Of a DNA stretch of 64,000 bases, positions 16,023-24,650 are shown piece by piece; the stretch's first letter is position 1; each line of letters opens with the position of its first letter. The position numbers were made by a program, and so were the translations under genes. The DNA comes from Myxococcales bacterium. GTDB taxonomy: Bacteria; Myxococcota_A; Polyangia; Haliangiales; Haliangiaceae. Under the pieces are notes generated by a model that was given only the letters and a program-made list of their open reading frames with translations, was not told the DNA's origin and did not search any database. The stretch lies in NCBI GenBank assembly GCA_947483555.1, contig CANKMW010000038.1:1-64000 (forward strand), written 5' to 3'.

Positions 16023-17486
16023 ATGCGAGTCGAGGTCATCGCAGGGCTGAGCGCGGCGGTGGCAGCAGCCTGCGCCACCGAGCGGCCGCGTGACCAGGCA
16101 TGCCCGACCTGGCAGTCCGAGGTCGCGCCCGCGCTCGCCGCGTGCATCGGCTGCCACGGTGGCGCCGCCCCCGCAGCGCGATACCAGCTGACCAGCTACC
16201 TGGGCGCGCTCGGACCGGGCTCGGATCAGGTCAGCAACGCGATCGCCGGCGACCCCGGCTCGGTCTTGCTGGTCGCGGTCGACCCGGCACGGGTCCCGGC
16301 GACCGATGTCGACCACGCCGGCCACGGCGCGCTCCACGCCGTGCTGACGCGATGGGCGGTCGAGTGCCAGCTCGCGTACCTCGACTCGTCGATCCACGCC
16401 GCCGGCGTGCTCGATCCGGCCAGCGCCGACTTCCACGGCGCCGAGCTGCGCGCGCGCGACTGGGACCTGGCGCTGTGCGCCGGGTGTCACGGCGCCGACT
16501 TCGGCGGCGGCGCCGCCGAGGCGGCGTGCACGGCCTGCCATCCGCGCGGCCCCACCGCCTGCGATACCTGCCACGAGGAGGTGCCGACCACCGGCGCGCA
16601 CGGCGCCCATGTCGGCGTCGGGTCGGCCGGGCTGGCATGCGCGACCTGCCACCGCGTGCCGTCGGCGTGGGACGACGATGGCCACCTGCGGCGCGCCGGG
16701 GTCGCCGATCCGCCGCCCGCCGAGGTCGAGCTGGCCGGGCTGGCCACCGTCACCGTCGACGCCGCCGATCGCGCCGGGCCGCCGCGGTTCGACGCCGGGA
16801 CCTGCCGCAACGTCTACTGCCACGGCGACGTGCTCGGTGCGTCGGGGGGCAGCGCGCGCCAGCCGTCGTGGGCGAGCGATCCGCCCGGACCGGCGCCGTG
16901 CGGCAGCTGCCACGGCGCGCCGCCGCCGAGCCACGCCGACGATGGCTGCCCGACCTGCCACCCGTCGGACGGCGTCCACCTCGACGGCACCACGCAGATC
17001 GGGCTCGGCCTGCCCGGCTGCAGCGGTTGCCACGGCGGCCCCGACTCGCCGGCGCCGCCGCGCGATCTGGCCGGCAACGTGTTCACGACCGCGATCGGCG
17101 TCGGCGCGCACCAGGCTCACCTCCGGGCCCCGAGCGGGTTGTCGGCGCCGATCGCGTGCAGCGCCTGTCACCGCGTGCCCGCCGAGGTCACCGCGGCCGG
17201 CCACATCGATAGCGTCGGTCCGGCCGAGGTCGAGGCCACCCTGGGCTGGGACCACGGGCTCGGCACCTGCGCCACCGCCTGGTGTCATGGCAGCGCGCAG
17301 CCGCGCTGGACCGTCAGCGGCGAAGCCGCCTGCGGCACCTGTCACGCCGTCCCGCCGGCAACCGCGTCGCACGTCGGGGTGACCACGTTGACGGCGTGCA
17401 CGACCTGCCATCCGAACACCATGGACCCGATCGGGCGCTTCGTGATCGGCGGCGCCCACCTCGATGGAGATGTCGATGCCCCATGA
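16023..17486 (+). CDS. CxxxxCH/CxxCH multihaem lipoprotein (13 motifs)
   Basis: The 487-residue protein starts with a signal ending VAAAC, so it is probably a lipoprotein. It carries eleven CxxCH and two C-x4-CH motifs (CRNVYCHG, CATAWCHG). The alternation of C-x4-CH with CxxCH is characteristic of Geobacter-type 'GSu_C4xC__C2xCH' cytochromes linked to extracellular electron transfer. Whether the C-x4-CH sites carry haem is unknown for the family in general. It begins 4 bp after the decahaem gene and overlaps the next gene by 11 bp, so it belongs to the operon. Confidence 0.85.
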   Translation: MRVEVIAGLSAAVAAACATERPRDQACPTWQSEVAPALAACIGCHGGAAPAARYQLTSYLGALGPGSDQVSNAIAGDPGSVLLVAVDPARVPATDVDHAGHGALHAVLTRWAVECQLAYLDSSIHAAGVLDPASADFHGAELRARDWDLALCAGCHGADFGGGAAEAACTACHPRGPTACDTCHEEVPTTGAHGAHVGVGSAGLACATCHRVPSAWDDDGHLRRAGVADPPPAEVELAGLATVTVDAADRAGPPRFDAGTCRNVYCHGDVLGASGGSARQPSWASDPPGPAPCGSCHGAPPPSHADDGCPTCHPSDGVHLDGTTQIGLGLPGCSGCHGGPDSPAPPRDLAGNVFTTAIGVGAHQAHLRAPSGLSAPIACSACHRVPAEVTAAGHIDSVGPAEVEATLGWDHGLGTCATAWCHGSAQPRWTVSGEAACGTCHAVPPATASHVGVTTLTACTTCHPNTMDPIGRFVIGGAHLDGDVDAP

Positions 17487-18108
17487 TCCGTTCGCCTGGG
17501 CGGCCCTGGCCGGCGCCGCGCTGTCGGCACCGATCGTGATCTGGTACCTGGTGCGGCGACCGCCGCTGGTGCGCGGCACCAAGATCGCGCTCCTGCTCGG
17601 CATCGGCGTGTTCCCGATCCTGACCGCCGGCACCGGCAACATCGCCGGCTACGAGGCGACCAAGACCCGCCGCTTCTGCGGCTCGTGCCACGTGATGACG
17701 CCGTACGCGCGTGACTCCGAGGACGTCGCCAGTCCGTCGCTGTCGTCGCGCCACTCGCGCAACGCCGCCTTCGGCGCCGAGAACTGCTACGCCTGCCACG
17801 CCGACTACGGGATGTTCGGCACCGTCACGACCAAGATCGGCGGGATGCGCCACGTCTACGAGTACCTGACCCACTTCCGCGACCTGTCGGTCGCGGAGGC
17901 GCTACCGCGCATCCACCTGATCCGCCCGTTCCCCAACGGCAACTGCACCCGCTGTCACTCGACCGAGGTACCGGGCTGGCAGCAGATCGGCGATCACGCC
18001 GGCCTCGTCGACGAGCTGCGCGACAGCGCGGTCAGCTGCGTCGGCGGCGGCTGCCACGGGCCGGCGCACCCGTTCAGCAAGGTCGGGCGCGAGGAGGCGG
18101 CACCGTGA
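17476..18108 (+). CDS. NapC/NirT-type tetrahaem quinol dehydrogenase
   Basis: The 210-residue protein has an N-terminal membrane anchor (about residues 6-25) and probably a second hydrophobic segment (35-58). It then has three CxxCH (CGSCH, CYACH, CTRCH) and one C-x4-CH (CVGGGCH). This is the NapC/NirT/CymA layout that takes electrons from menaquinol in the inner membrane and hands them to periplasmic cytochromes, although the second-to-fourth haem spacing is atypical. ATG 17476 is used because GGAG lies six bases upstream. In this operon it is the likely entry point of electrons. Confidence 0.75.
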   Translation: MPHDPFAWAALAGAALSAPIVIWYLVRRPPLVRGTKIALLLGIGVFPILTAGTGNIAGYEATKTRRFCGSCHVMTPYARDSEDVASPSLSSRHSRNAAFGAENCYACHADYGMFGTVTTKIGGMRHVYEYLTHFRDLSVAEALPRIHLIRPFPNGNCTRCHSTEVPGWQQIGDHAGLVDELRDSAVSCVGGGCHGPAHPFSKVGREEAAP

Positions 18109-18374
18109 GGCGATTGCTCCGCATCTCGGCGGCGTTGACCCTCCTGGCCTTGGCGCTGATGGTGTGGTCGGTCCTGCGGCCGACGCCGCTGCCGGTGATG
18201 CTCGCGATGTCGCTCGGCCAGGCGGTCGGCACCTCGGCGTTCGCGATGTTCGGGTTGGCGATCTTGTTCGATCTGCGCCGCTCGCGGCGCATCCGGCGCG
18301 AGTCGCTGAGCCTGCCACCGCTGCGCGAGCTGCTGGCGCCGCCCGAGCGCGGGCCACCGGAGGGTCCGCCATGA
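18105..18374 (+). CDS. Small two-helix membrane protein
   Basis: The 89-residue product has two hydrophobic segments (about 8-25 and 30-55) followed by a basic, Pro-rich tail. It starts with a GTG that overlaps the stop of the quinol dehydrogenase gene and ends with an ATGA overlap with the barrel gene. No family recognised. Its position suggests an accessory subunit of the inner-membrane quinol dehydrogenase. Confidence 0.65.
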   Translation: MRRLLRISAALTLLALALMVWSVLRPTPLPVMLAMSLGQAVGTSAFAMFGLAILFDLRRSRRIRRESLSLPPLRELLAPPERGPPEGPP

Positions 18375-19615
18375 TCGGGCGCGCCGCCCTGATCGTGCTC
18401 GCGGTGAGCGCCGCGCCGGCGGCTGCCGAGCCGCTGCGCCTGCGCGCCGACGCGTTGACCGGGACGCCGTCGCCGGTCGGCCTGCTGGTGCTCGACGGCG
18501 ACGCCGACGCCTCGGAGTGGCTGAGCGCCGAGGGCCTGGTCTGGATCGGCGCCGGCGCCGGCATCGGCGATCGCGCCGACCCCGGCGGCGGCGGCGAGGG
18601 TGATGCCCTGGTCATCGCGTTGCGGGCCCGCGGCCTCGCCGGTCGCGCCGAGGCGCGGCTGGGTCGCATCATCGTCGTGACCGGCGCGCTGCGCCCGCTG
18701 CACGTCGACGGCACCGCGGCGCGCGTGCGCCTGCCGCGGCGGATCGACGTCGAGCTCTTCGCCGGCATCCCGGTGGCGCCCGGGGTGGCGGCCCGTGGCT
18801 GGGACTGGGCGGTCGGTGGGCGCGTGGCGCGCCGCATCGGCGACTGGGGCGGCGCCGGCGTGGCGTTGCTCGAGCGCCGCGACCGCGGCCGACTGGCGGT
18901 GCGCGAGGTCGGCCTCGACGGTGGCCTGGCGATCGGCCGCCACGACCTGGCCGCCAAGGTCGCGCTCGATGCGATCGACGGCGGGGCGCCGGCGCCGGCG
19001 CTGGCCGAGGCCTCGTTCGCCACCCGGCGCGGCGCGCTGCGCGGCGAGCTCTACGGCGTCTACCGTTCGTCGGCACATCTGGTGCCTGCGACCTCGCTGT
19101 TCTCGGTGCTCGGCGATGTGGCGTCGGCGCACGGCGGCGCCCGCGCCAGCTGGCGTGCCGCGCCCCGCCTCGACGTCAGCGGCGACGCGGGAGCCCGGGT
19201 CATCGACGGTGCGGCGGCCGAGCAGCTCTCGGCGCGCGCCACGCTGCGGCTCGACGATCGCGGGCGCGGCGCGGTGATCGCCGAGCTGCGCCGCAGCGGC
19301 GCCGGCGCGGGTTACGATGCCCGCGCCGGCGCGGGTCAGGGAACCAGCGCGCCCGGCGATGGCGGCTGGAGCGGGGCGCGGATCGCGACGCGGGTGCCGG
19401 CGGCCGGCGCCGTGACCGTGTCGGGTGAGCTCGAGCTCGTGATGCCGGACCAGGCCGGCGATCGCGGCGCGGTGTGGCCGTGGGCGATGGCGGCAGCGGC
19501 GTGGTCGCGCGGGCTGTGGGACGTGGCGGTGGCGATCGAGGCCTCGGCGTCGCCCGAGGAGCGCGGCCGCGTCGACGTCCTGGGCCGCATCGGCCGCCGC
19601 TGGGAGGCGCCATGA
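18371..19615 (+). CDS. Putative outer-membrane beta-barrel of electron conduit
   Basis: The 414-residue product has a clear signal peptide (ends PAAAE) and then alternating short amphipathic strands with Gly, Ala and Arg turns throughout, without Cys or haem motifs. This looks like an outer-membrane barrel. It lies between cytochrome genes with ATGA overlaps on both sides, where porin-cytochrome operons place their MtrB/OmbB-like porin. It shows no sequence I recognise as MtrB (MtrB is about 700 residues), so it may be a different or smaller barrel. Function is inferred from position. Confidence 0.55.
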   Translation: MIGRAALIVLAVSAAPAAAEPLRLRADALTGTPSPVGLLVLDGDADASEWLSAEGLVWIGAGAGIGDRADPGGGGEGDALVIALRARGLAGRAEARLGRIIVVTGALRPLHVDGTAARVRLPRRIDVELFAGIPVAPGVAARGWDWAVGGRVARRIGDWGGAGVALLERRDRGRLAVREVGLDGGLAIGRHDLAAKVALDAIDGGAPAPALAEASFATRRGALRGELYGVYRSSAHLVPATSLFSVLGDVASAHGGARASWRAAPRLDVSGDAGARVIDGAAAEQLSARATLRLDDRGRGAVIAELRRSGAGAGYDARAGAGQGTSAPGDGGWSGARIATRVPAAGAVTVSGELELVMPDQAGDRGAVWPWAMAAAAWSRGLWDVAVAIEASASPEERGRVDVLGRIGRRWEAP

Positions 19616-20667
19616 GGCGCCGGACATTGCTGCGCCTCGCCGCGCTGGCCGCGGCGGTCGCCATCGCGGCCTGCGCCGGCGTCCTCGGGCTACGCCGCAG
19701 CGGGACGCGGGTGTTCCCGCACCGCGCCCACGTCGTGCGCGGCATCTCGTGCGTGACCTGCCACCCCGGCATCAGCGAGGCCGGCGACGAGGGGCCGCTG
19801 CACCTGCCCGACCAGGCGGCGTGCGGGCCGACCTGTCACCCGCAGCCGCACGATGCGCGGCCGTGCCTCGACTGCCACAGCGAACCGTTCGCCAGTGCCG
19901 GGGCCGCCGACGCCCGGGCTCACCTGCGCTTCGAGCACCGCAGCCACATGGTGGTGGCCGCCGGCAACTGCATGCGCTGCCACAACGCGGTCGCCGAGGG
20001 TGACTCGCGCTTGCGACCACAGATGGCGGCGTGTTTTGGCTGCCACGAGCACGATCGGGCCCGCGACGTGCGCCGCTGCGACGGTTGCCACGTCGATCTG
20101 GCCGAGGAGGGCACGCCGCCGTCGACGCACCTGGTTCACGAGGGTGACTTCGTCCGCGAGCACGGGATCAAGGCGGCGTCGTCCGCCGACCTGTGCGCGA
20201 CGTGTCACGGCGAGAGGTTCTGCGCCAGCTGCCACGGCGTCACGGTGGCGCCGGTGCCGAGGCGGCGAACGCTCGGTGATCCGCTGCGCCCCAGCGTCCA
20301 CCGCGCCGGCTTCCGCGCCCGTCACAGCGACGAGGCCCACGCCGACCCCGGCGCCTGCCTGTCGTGTCATCAGCCCGAGCGCTGCGCCGGCTGCCACGTC
20401 GCCGAGGGCGTCGCCGGTGCGGCGGCGGCGAGCCCGCACCCGGCCGGCTGGGTCGGGCTGACCCCCGGCGAGAACCAGCACGGCCGCGCCGCGCGCCGCG
20501 ATCCAGCGGCGTGTGCCAGCTGCCACGGCGGCGCTGGCGAGGCGCTGTGCGTCGGCTGTCATCGCGAGGGCGGCGTCGGCGGCAACCCGCACCCGCCGGG
20601 CTGGTCGTCGCGCCTGCCTCGCGACGCGATGCCCTGTCGGCTGTGCCACGCCCCGGGCGGGCCGTGA
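19612..20667 (+). CDS. Multihaem cytochrome c (13 haem-like motifs)
   Basis: The 351-residue product starts with a signal whose hydrophobic stretch is followed by AACAG, so it is exported and may be lipid-anchored. I count twelve CxxCH and one C-x3-CH (CGPTCH), with many extra His residues that can be distal ligands. The arrangement (a haem about every 25 residues) resembles the periplasmic multihaem partners of porin-cytochrome conduits (MtrA/OmaB role). It overlaps the barrel gene (ATGA) and the next cytochrome gene (GTGA). Confidence 0.85.
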   Translation: MRRRTLLRLAALAAAVAIAACAGVLGLRRSGTRVFPHRAHVVRGISCVTCHPGISEAGDEGPLHLPDQAACGPTCHPQPHDARPCLDCHSEPFASAGAADARAHLRFEHRSHMVVAAGNCMRCHNAVAEGDSRLRPQMAACFGCHEHDRARDVRRCDGCHVDLAEEGTPPSTHLVHEGDFVREHGIKAASSADLCATCHGERFCASCHGVTVAPVPRRRTLGDPLRPSVHRAGFRARHSDEAHADPGACLSCHQPERCAGCHVAEGVAGAAAASPHPAGWVGLTPGENQHGRAARRDPAACASCHGGAGEALCVGCHREGGVGGNPHPPGWSSRLPRDAMPCRLCHAPGGP

Positions 20668-22439
20668 TCGCGCCGCGGGCGATCGTGCTCGCGGTCGCGG
20701 CCGCCGTCGTCGTCGCGGCCGCCGGGCCGGCGCTGGTCGGATGTGGTGGTGCCGGCGATGGCGGCGACGAGACGCCGGGGGTTCCCGACGCCTGGCGCGA
20801 GGCCCGCTCGAGCCCCGGCCACGTCGTGCACGTCACCTACGAGGGCGTCCCGTGCCGCGACTGCCACGACGACGGCGGCTTCGCGGCGCCGCCGGCCGAC
20901 GTGTGCGCGCGCTGCCACGACGACGTCGCCTCGCCGCTGCACGAGGAGCACGGCCGCAATCCCGCCGGCGGCGTCGCGCCCGCATGCCAGGACTGCCACG
21001 GCTTCGCCGCCGGGTCGCCGGCGCGACCGTGGGGCTGCATGCGGTGCCACGATCAGCCGCAGGGTGCGTTCGTCGCCGCCGTCGGCGCTCATCAGGGCGA
21101 GGCGTGTGGCTCGTGCCATCGTCCGCACCAGTCGCCGTCGCTGGCGCCGCGTGCATGCGCCGACTGCCACTCCGATCAGTTGAAAGGGGACGTTCCCGTC
21201 CCCTCTGGCGGGGTACAGGCCCCCGCCATTCACCCCACCGCGCGTCGCGCCGCGCGTGAATTGAGCCGCGGCGGCAAGCACGGCAACCAGACGCTGTCCG
21301 CCGCTTCATGCCTCGGCTGCCACCGCACCCACGAGCCGGCGCTGGCCGCCGGCAATGGCTGCGTCAACTGTCACAGCACGCAGCGCCGCCCGGTCGGCGG
21401 GCGGGCGCTGTTCGCCGGTCATGATCAATGCACGACCTGTCACCTGCCGCATCGCTTTGCGGCCGCCGAGGTGCGCGCCTGCCGCGACTGCCACGCGGGC
21501 GTGCGCGTGATCGCCGCCGCCAGCCACGGCGCCTGCGCGAGTTGCCATCAGCCGCACCAGGCCGCGGCGGCGCGCACGTGTCGGACCTGCCATCGCGAGG
21601 CGGTGAAGCACCCGTCGCCGACGCCGGGCGATGCGTGTCTCGGCTGTCATCCCGTGCACCCCGGCGGCGGTGGTGGCAGCGTGGCGGTGGCGTGCACGAC
21701 CTGTCACCGCAAGCCCGGTCACGGCACCGCCACCTGCCGGGACTGCCACCAGCCGCACGCGGCGGCGCCGAAGGCCGACGGTGCGTTGTGCGGGACCTGC
21801 CACGTCGAGCCGGCCCGGCGCGCCGCCGGCACGGGTCACACCGCGTGCGCGAACTGTCACGTCGACGCGGCGCACGGCCCGTCGCGGAGCGCGCCCGCCT
21901 GCGCGACCTGTCACGCAGCGCAGGCGACCGCGTCCAGCCACGGCGCCGCCCGCGCGGGCCACGGCTCGTGCACCGCTTGCCACACCGGCGGCCCCCACGC
22001 GCCGGCGACCGCGCCCCCGGCGTGCGCGACCTGTCACCCGGTGCCGGCGAAGACCGCGCCCCGCGGTCATCAGCGCTGCACCGATTGCCACCAGTCCCAC
22101 GCCGGCGATCTCCGCCCCGGCACCACGTGCGCGACCTGCCACCGCGACCAGGCGGCTCGGGGACACGGCACGCGCGGGGCGTGCGACAGCTGCCACCGTC
22201 CCCATGGTCCGGGCGGACCGACCAGCCCGCCGACGTGTACGTCGTGCCATCCGGCCGACCGCCGCCCTGGGTTGCACCGCGGACGCGGCCACGATCGGTG
22301 CGAGACCTGCCACACCTCGCACGAGCAACGCCCGAAGTCCGACCGCGCCACCTGCGTCACCTGCCACAAGGACCGCGTCGATCACGAGCCGGGGGCGGCG
22401 TCCTGCGGCGCCTGCCACCCGTTCGGCGACGGGCGCTGA
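20664..22439 (+). CDS. 27-haem cytochrome c lipoprotein
   Basis: From GTG 20664 the 591-residue product begins with a hydrophobic signal and LVGCGG lipobox. It contains 27 CxxCH motifs, one per roughly 20 residues, many followed by HxP/Q repeats (CHRPHQ, CHQPHQ, CHQPHA), as in doubled-CXXCH cytochromes. It has no other domain, so it is likely an extended haem wire on the outer membrane, last in the operon. Between haems 6 and 7 a 40-residue segment without haem is encoded partly by two perfect palindromes (21185-21228), which looks like an in-frame repeat insertion. Translation is coupled to the preceding gene by a GTGA overlap. Confidence 0.88.
   Translation: MIAPRAIVLAVAAAVVVAAAGPALVGCGGAGDGGDETPGVPDAWREARSSPGHVVHVTYEGVPCRDCHDDGGFAAPPADVCARCHDDVASPLHEEHGRNPAGGVAPACQDCHGFAAGSPARPWGCMRCHDQPQGAFVAAVGAHQGEACGSCHRPHQSPSLAPRACADCHSDQLKGDVPVPSGGVQAPAIHPTARRAARELSRGGKHGNQTLSAASCLGCHRTHEPALAAGNGCVNCHSTQRRPVGGRALFAGHDQCTTCHLPHRFAAAEVRACRDCHAGVRVIAAASHGACASCHQPHQAAAARTCRTCHREAVKHPSPTPGDACLGCHPVHPGGGGGSVAVACTTCHRKPGHGTATCRDCHQPHAAAPKADGALCGTCHVEPARRAAGTGHTACANCHVDAAHGPSRSAPACATCHAAQATASSHGAARAGHGSCTACHTGGPHAPATAPPACATCHPVPAKTAPRGHQRCTDCHQSHAGDLRPGTTCATCHRDQAARGHGTRGACDSCHRPHGPGGPTSPPTCTSCHPADRRPGLHRGRGHDRCETCHTSHEQRPKSDRATCVTCHKDRVDHEPGAASCGACHPFGDGR
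21185..21228. repeat. Twin-palindrome element inside a coding gene
   Basis: AGGGGACG-TTCC-CGTCCCCT (21185-21204) is immediately followed by TGGCGGGG-TACAGGC-CCCCGCCA (21206-21228). Both stems are perfect 8-mers. The base and codon pattern differs from the flanking haem repeats, and the encoded residues lack haem motifs. It resembles a REP/MITE-like insertion that kept the frame open. Confidence 0.65.
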
Positions 22440-22443
22440 CCCG

Positions 22444-23463
22444 TCAGGTCGGCCCCGGCTCCGTGGTCGGGGGATCGACCACCTCGTCGATCGGTCGCCG
22501 CGGGCTGCGCGCATCGCCGGTCGCGAGGGGACGACCGAGGCGGAACGCGATCTGCGGGGCGCGCAGGTCGCCCTCGATGAGGGTGCGGACCGCCTCGCGC
22601 GACGCCGGGATCTGCAACGTCTGGTTCATCGGGTGGAGCGCGAGCCCGCCGGCCTCGGCGAGCAGCCACACCCGCTCGAACGTCTGACCGGCACGCACGC
22701 GCTCGAGCGGCGTGTCGCCCGCGGTGACGATCAAGCCGAGGACCGGCGTGTGGGACAGGAGCGCGTGATCGCTGCGCCCGCTGGAGGCGCCGAGGTTGAG
22801 GTGCGCGACCGCCAGCCGCGCCATGCGGCTGAGCAACCAGCCGTGGCCGTACACGCCGCGGCCGATCCACTCGCCCAGCTCCTCCCGCCAGGCCGGATCG
22901 GCGAACTGCAGCGCGTCGGCGCGAGTCGTGAGCTCGTCGAACCGACGCGCGACCGCGGGGTCAGCGCTGAGCACGACGTGGACGTCGCTGGCGCCGCACG
23001 AGGTCAGCGACCCGAGCTGCGACGGCGCCGGCGGCTCGTCGCGGAAGCGCTCGCGGACCGTGCGGCGACGGCTGATCGCCGCGAACAGCGGCCCGCCCCG
23101 CGCGTGGTCGCCACCCGCGCCCTCCATCTGCACCCGAGCCGCCAGCGTGGTCGCGTCAGGGTCCGGGAAGTACCCGACCCGGGTGCGCAGGCCGACCTCG
23201 TCCGCCGCGATCAGGAGGTTCTCGAGCGCACAACCGATCGAGACGTACAGCTCGCGCTGGTCGGCGTCGGCGACCCGCAACCAGCGGTCCAGCTCGACGT
23301 GGACGTCGACGTGGTCGTCGGCGACCACGAAGCGCCAGGGCTGGGCGTTGTGGCTCGACGGTGCCAGGGTCGCGAACGGCAGCAGCGCCCGCAGGCGCGT
23401 CGGCAGATCGGCGCGCCACGGAAAGGTCTCGAGCGTCGACTCGCGGGCGGTGGTGGGCGGCAT
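22444..23463 (-). CDS. Acg-type nitroreductase-family flavoprotein
   Basis: The 339-residue protein has LAPSSHNAQPWRF near the N-terminus, a nitroreductase FMN-binding signature, and FAAISRRRTVRERF mid-protein, as in mycobacterial Acg/Rv2032-like proteins. These are pseudo-symmetric FMN-binding proteins induced by hypoxia (DosR regulon) and thought to sequester flavin. It has a -24/-12 promoter (23478-23493) and a dyad pair (23523-23566), so low-oxygen control is likely here as well. ATG 23463 is only four bases from the predicted transcription start. No Shine-Dalgarno sequence is seen. Confidence 0.8.
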   Translation of the reverse strand: MPPTTARESTLETFPWRADLPTRLRALLPFATLAPSSHNAQPWRFVVADDHVDVHVELDRWLRVADADQRELYVSIGCALENLLIAADEVGLRTRVGYFPDPDATTLAARVQMEGAGGDHARGGPLFAAISRRRTVRERFRDEPPAPSQLGSLTSCGASDVHVVLSADPAVARRFDELTTRADALQFADPAWREELGEWIGRGVYGHGWLLSRMARLAVAHLNLGASSGRSDHALLSHTPVLGLIVTAGDTPLERVRAGQTFERVWLLAEAGGLALHPMNQTLQIPASREAVRTLIEGDLRAPQIAFRLGRPLATGDARSPRRPIDEVVDPPTTEPGPT

Positions 23464-23477
23464 GAGCCGGCGACGGT

Positions 23478-23493
23478 TGCAGGCTGCGTGCCG
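23478..23493 (-). promoter_or_regulatory. Sigma-54 promoter of Acg-like gene
   Basis: CGGCACGCAGCCTGCA on the minus strand has GG-N10-GC. Predicted transcription starts near 23467, four bases before ATG 23463. Confidence 0.65.
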
Positions 23494-23522
23494 GCGAGGA
23501 GCCGGCCCATGGGCCGGCGTTC

Positions 23523-23566
23523 GCGCAAGACCTGCGGGCGGTCCGACGACGGTGCAGCCATTGCGC
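23523..23566. promoter_or_regulatory. Paired enhancer-like dyads (29 bp apart)
   Basis: GCGCA-AGACC-TGCGG (23523-23537) and GTGCA-GCCAT-TGCGC (23552-23566) each have one mismatch to GCGCA-N5-TGCGC. They lie about 55-100 bp upstream of the predicted start of the Acg-like gene. hppD ends at 23595 on the same strand. Confidence 0.6.
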
Positions 23567-23594
23567 ACGGCGTGGCCCGGGGCCCGGCCACCGT

Positions 23595-24650
23595 TCAGCC
23601 GGCGAACACGCCGCGGCGCTGCTGGTCACGCTCGATCGAGCGGAACAGGGCCCCGAAGTTACCCTCGCCGAACGAGTGGTGATCGTGGCGCTGGATGATC
23701 TCGATGAAGATCGGACCGATCAGGTTGCGGGTGAAGATCTGGAGCAGGTAGCCATGGTCGTCGCCGTCGACGAGGACGTTGCGGCGCCGCAACTCGGCGT
23801 GGTCTTCGCGCACCCCGGGCACGCGCTCGAACACCGAGGCGTAGTACTCGTCGTCGATGTCGAGGGTCTCGATCGGCGTGCCCTCGAGGGCCCGCAACGA
23901 AGCCAGGATGTCGTCGGTGAGGAACGCCAGGTGCTGGATCCCGGGGCCGCCGTACTGGACCAGGTACTCGTCGATCTGGCTCAGGGTCTCGGTGCCCTCG
24001 TTGATCGGGATGCAGAACGAGCCGTCGGGTGAGCGCAGCGCGAAGGAGGTCAGCCCGGTGCGCTCGCCGCGGATGTCGAAGTAGCGCACCTCGGTGAAAC
24101 CGAACACCCCGCGGTAGAAGTCGGCCCAGCGCTGCATCGTGCCGCGCGCGACGTTGTTGGTGAGGTGATCGATGGCCCGAAATCCCTTGGCCGCGACGGC
24201 GACCGGCAGGGGGTGGGGGACGAAGCCGAGCCGCGTCCAGCGCTGCGGGTGGCGCCAGCCGTCCATCAGGTAGATCAGGCTACCGCCGATGCCCTCGACG
24301 GCCGGCACCAGCTCGCTGCCGCGCGCCAGATCGCCGTCGCCGACCCGGGCGCCCCGCGCCGCGGCGATCTGCGCCGCCGCGTCGGCGTCGGGGACCCGCC
24401 AGCCCATGGCCGGGATGCAGGGCCCGTGCTGGGCGGCGAAGCGGGCCGCGAACCCGCCGTCGTCGTGGTGGAGCAGGAACGTGACGTCGCCCTGCTGATA
24501 GAGGTCGAGGGCGCGCGTCTCGTGGGTCATCGTCCGGGAGAACCCGAACCCGATCAGCAGGCGATGCAGCCGATCCGGATCCGGACCGGCGAGCTCGACG
24601 AAGTCGATGCCCTCGAGGCCGACCGGGTTGGTGGCGCTCGGTTCGTTCAC
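23595..24650 (-). CDS. hppD: 4-hydroxyphenylpyruvate dioxygenase
   Basis: The 351-residue enzyme has the two vicinal-oxygen-chelate domains of HPPD. The Fe(II) ligands are visible as H162 (DHLTNNV), H240 (GIQHLAF) and E317 (IFIEIIQR). It converts 4-hydroxyphenylpyruvate and O2 to homogentisate and CO2, the second step of tyrosine degradation. GTG 24650 has AGGAGG upstream and overlaps the hmgA stop codon (GTGA), so homogentisate dioxygenase is made from the same message. Length is normal for bacteria (about 350-360). Confidence 0.95.
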   Translation of the reverse strand: MNEPSATNPVGLEGIDFVELAGPDPDRLHRLLIGFGFSRTMTHETRALDLYQQGDVTFLLHHDDGGFAARFAAQHGPCIPAMGWRVPDADAAAQIAAARGARVGDGDLARGSELVPAVEGIGGSLIYLMDGWRHPQRWTRLGFVPHPLPVAVAAKGFRAIDHLTNNVARGTMQRWADFYRGVFGFTEVRYFDIRGERTGLTSFALRSPDGSFCIPINEGTETLSQIDEYLVQYGGPGIQHLAFLTDDILASLRALEGTPIETLDIDDEYYASVFERVPGVREDHAELRRRNVLVDGDDHGYLLQIFTRNLIGPIFIEIIQRHDHHSFGEGNFGALFRSIERDQQRRGVFAG

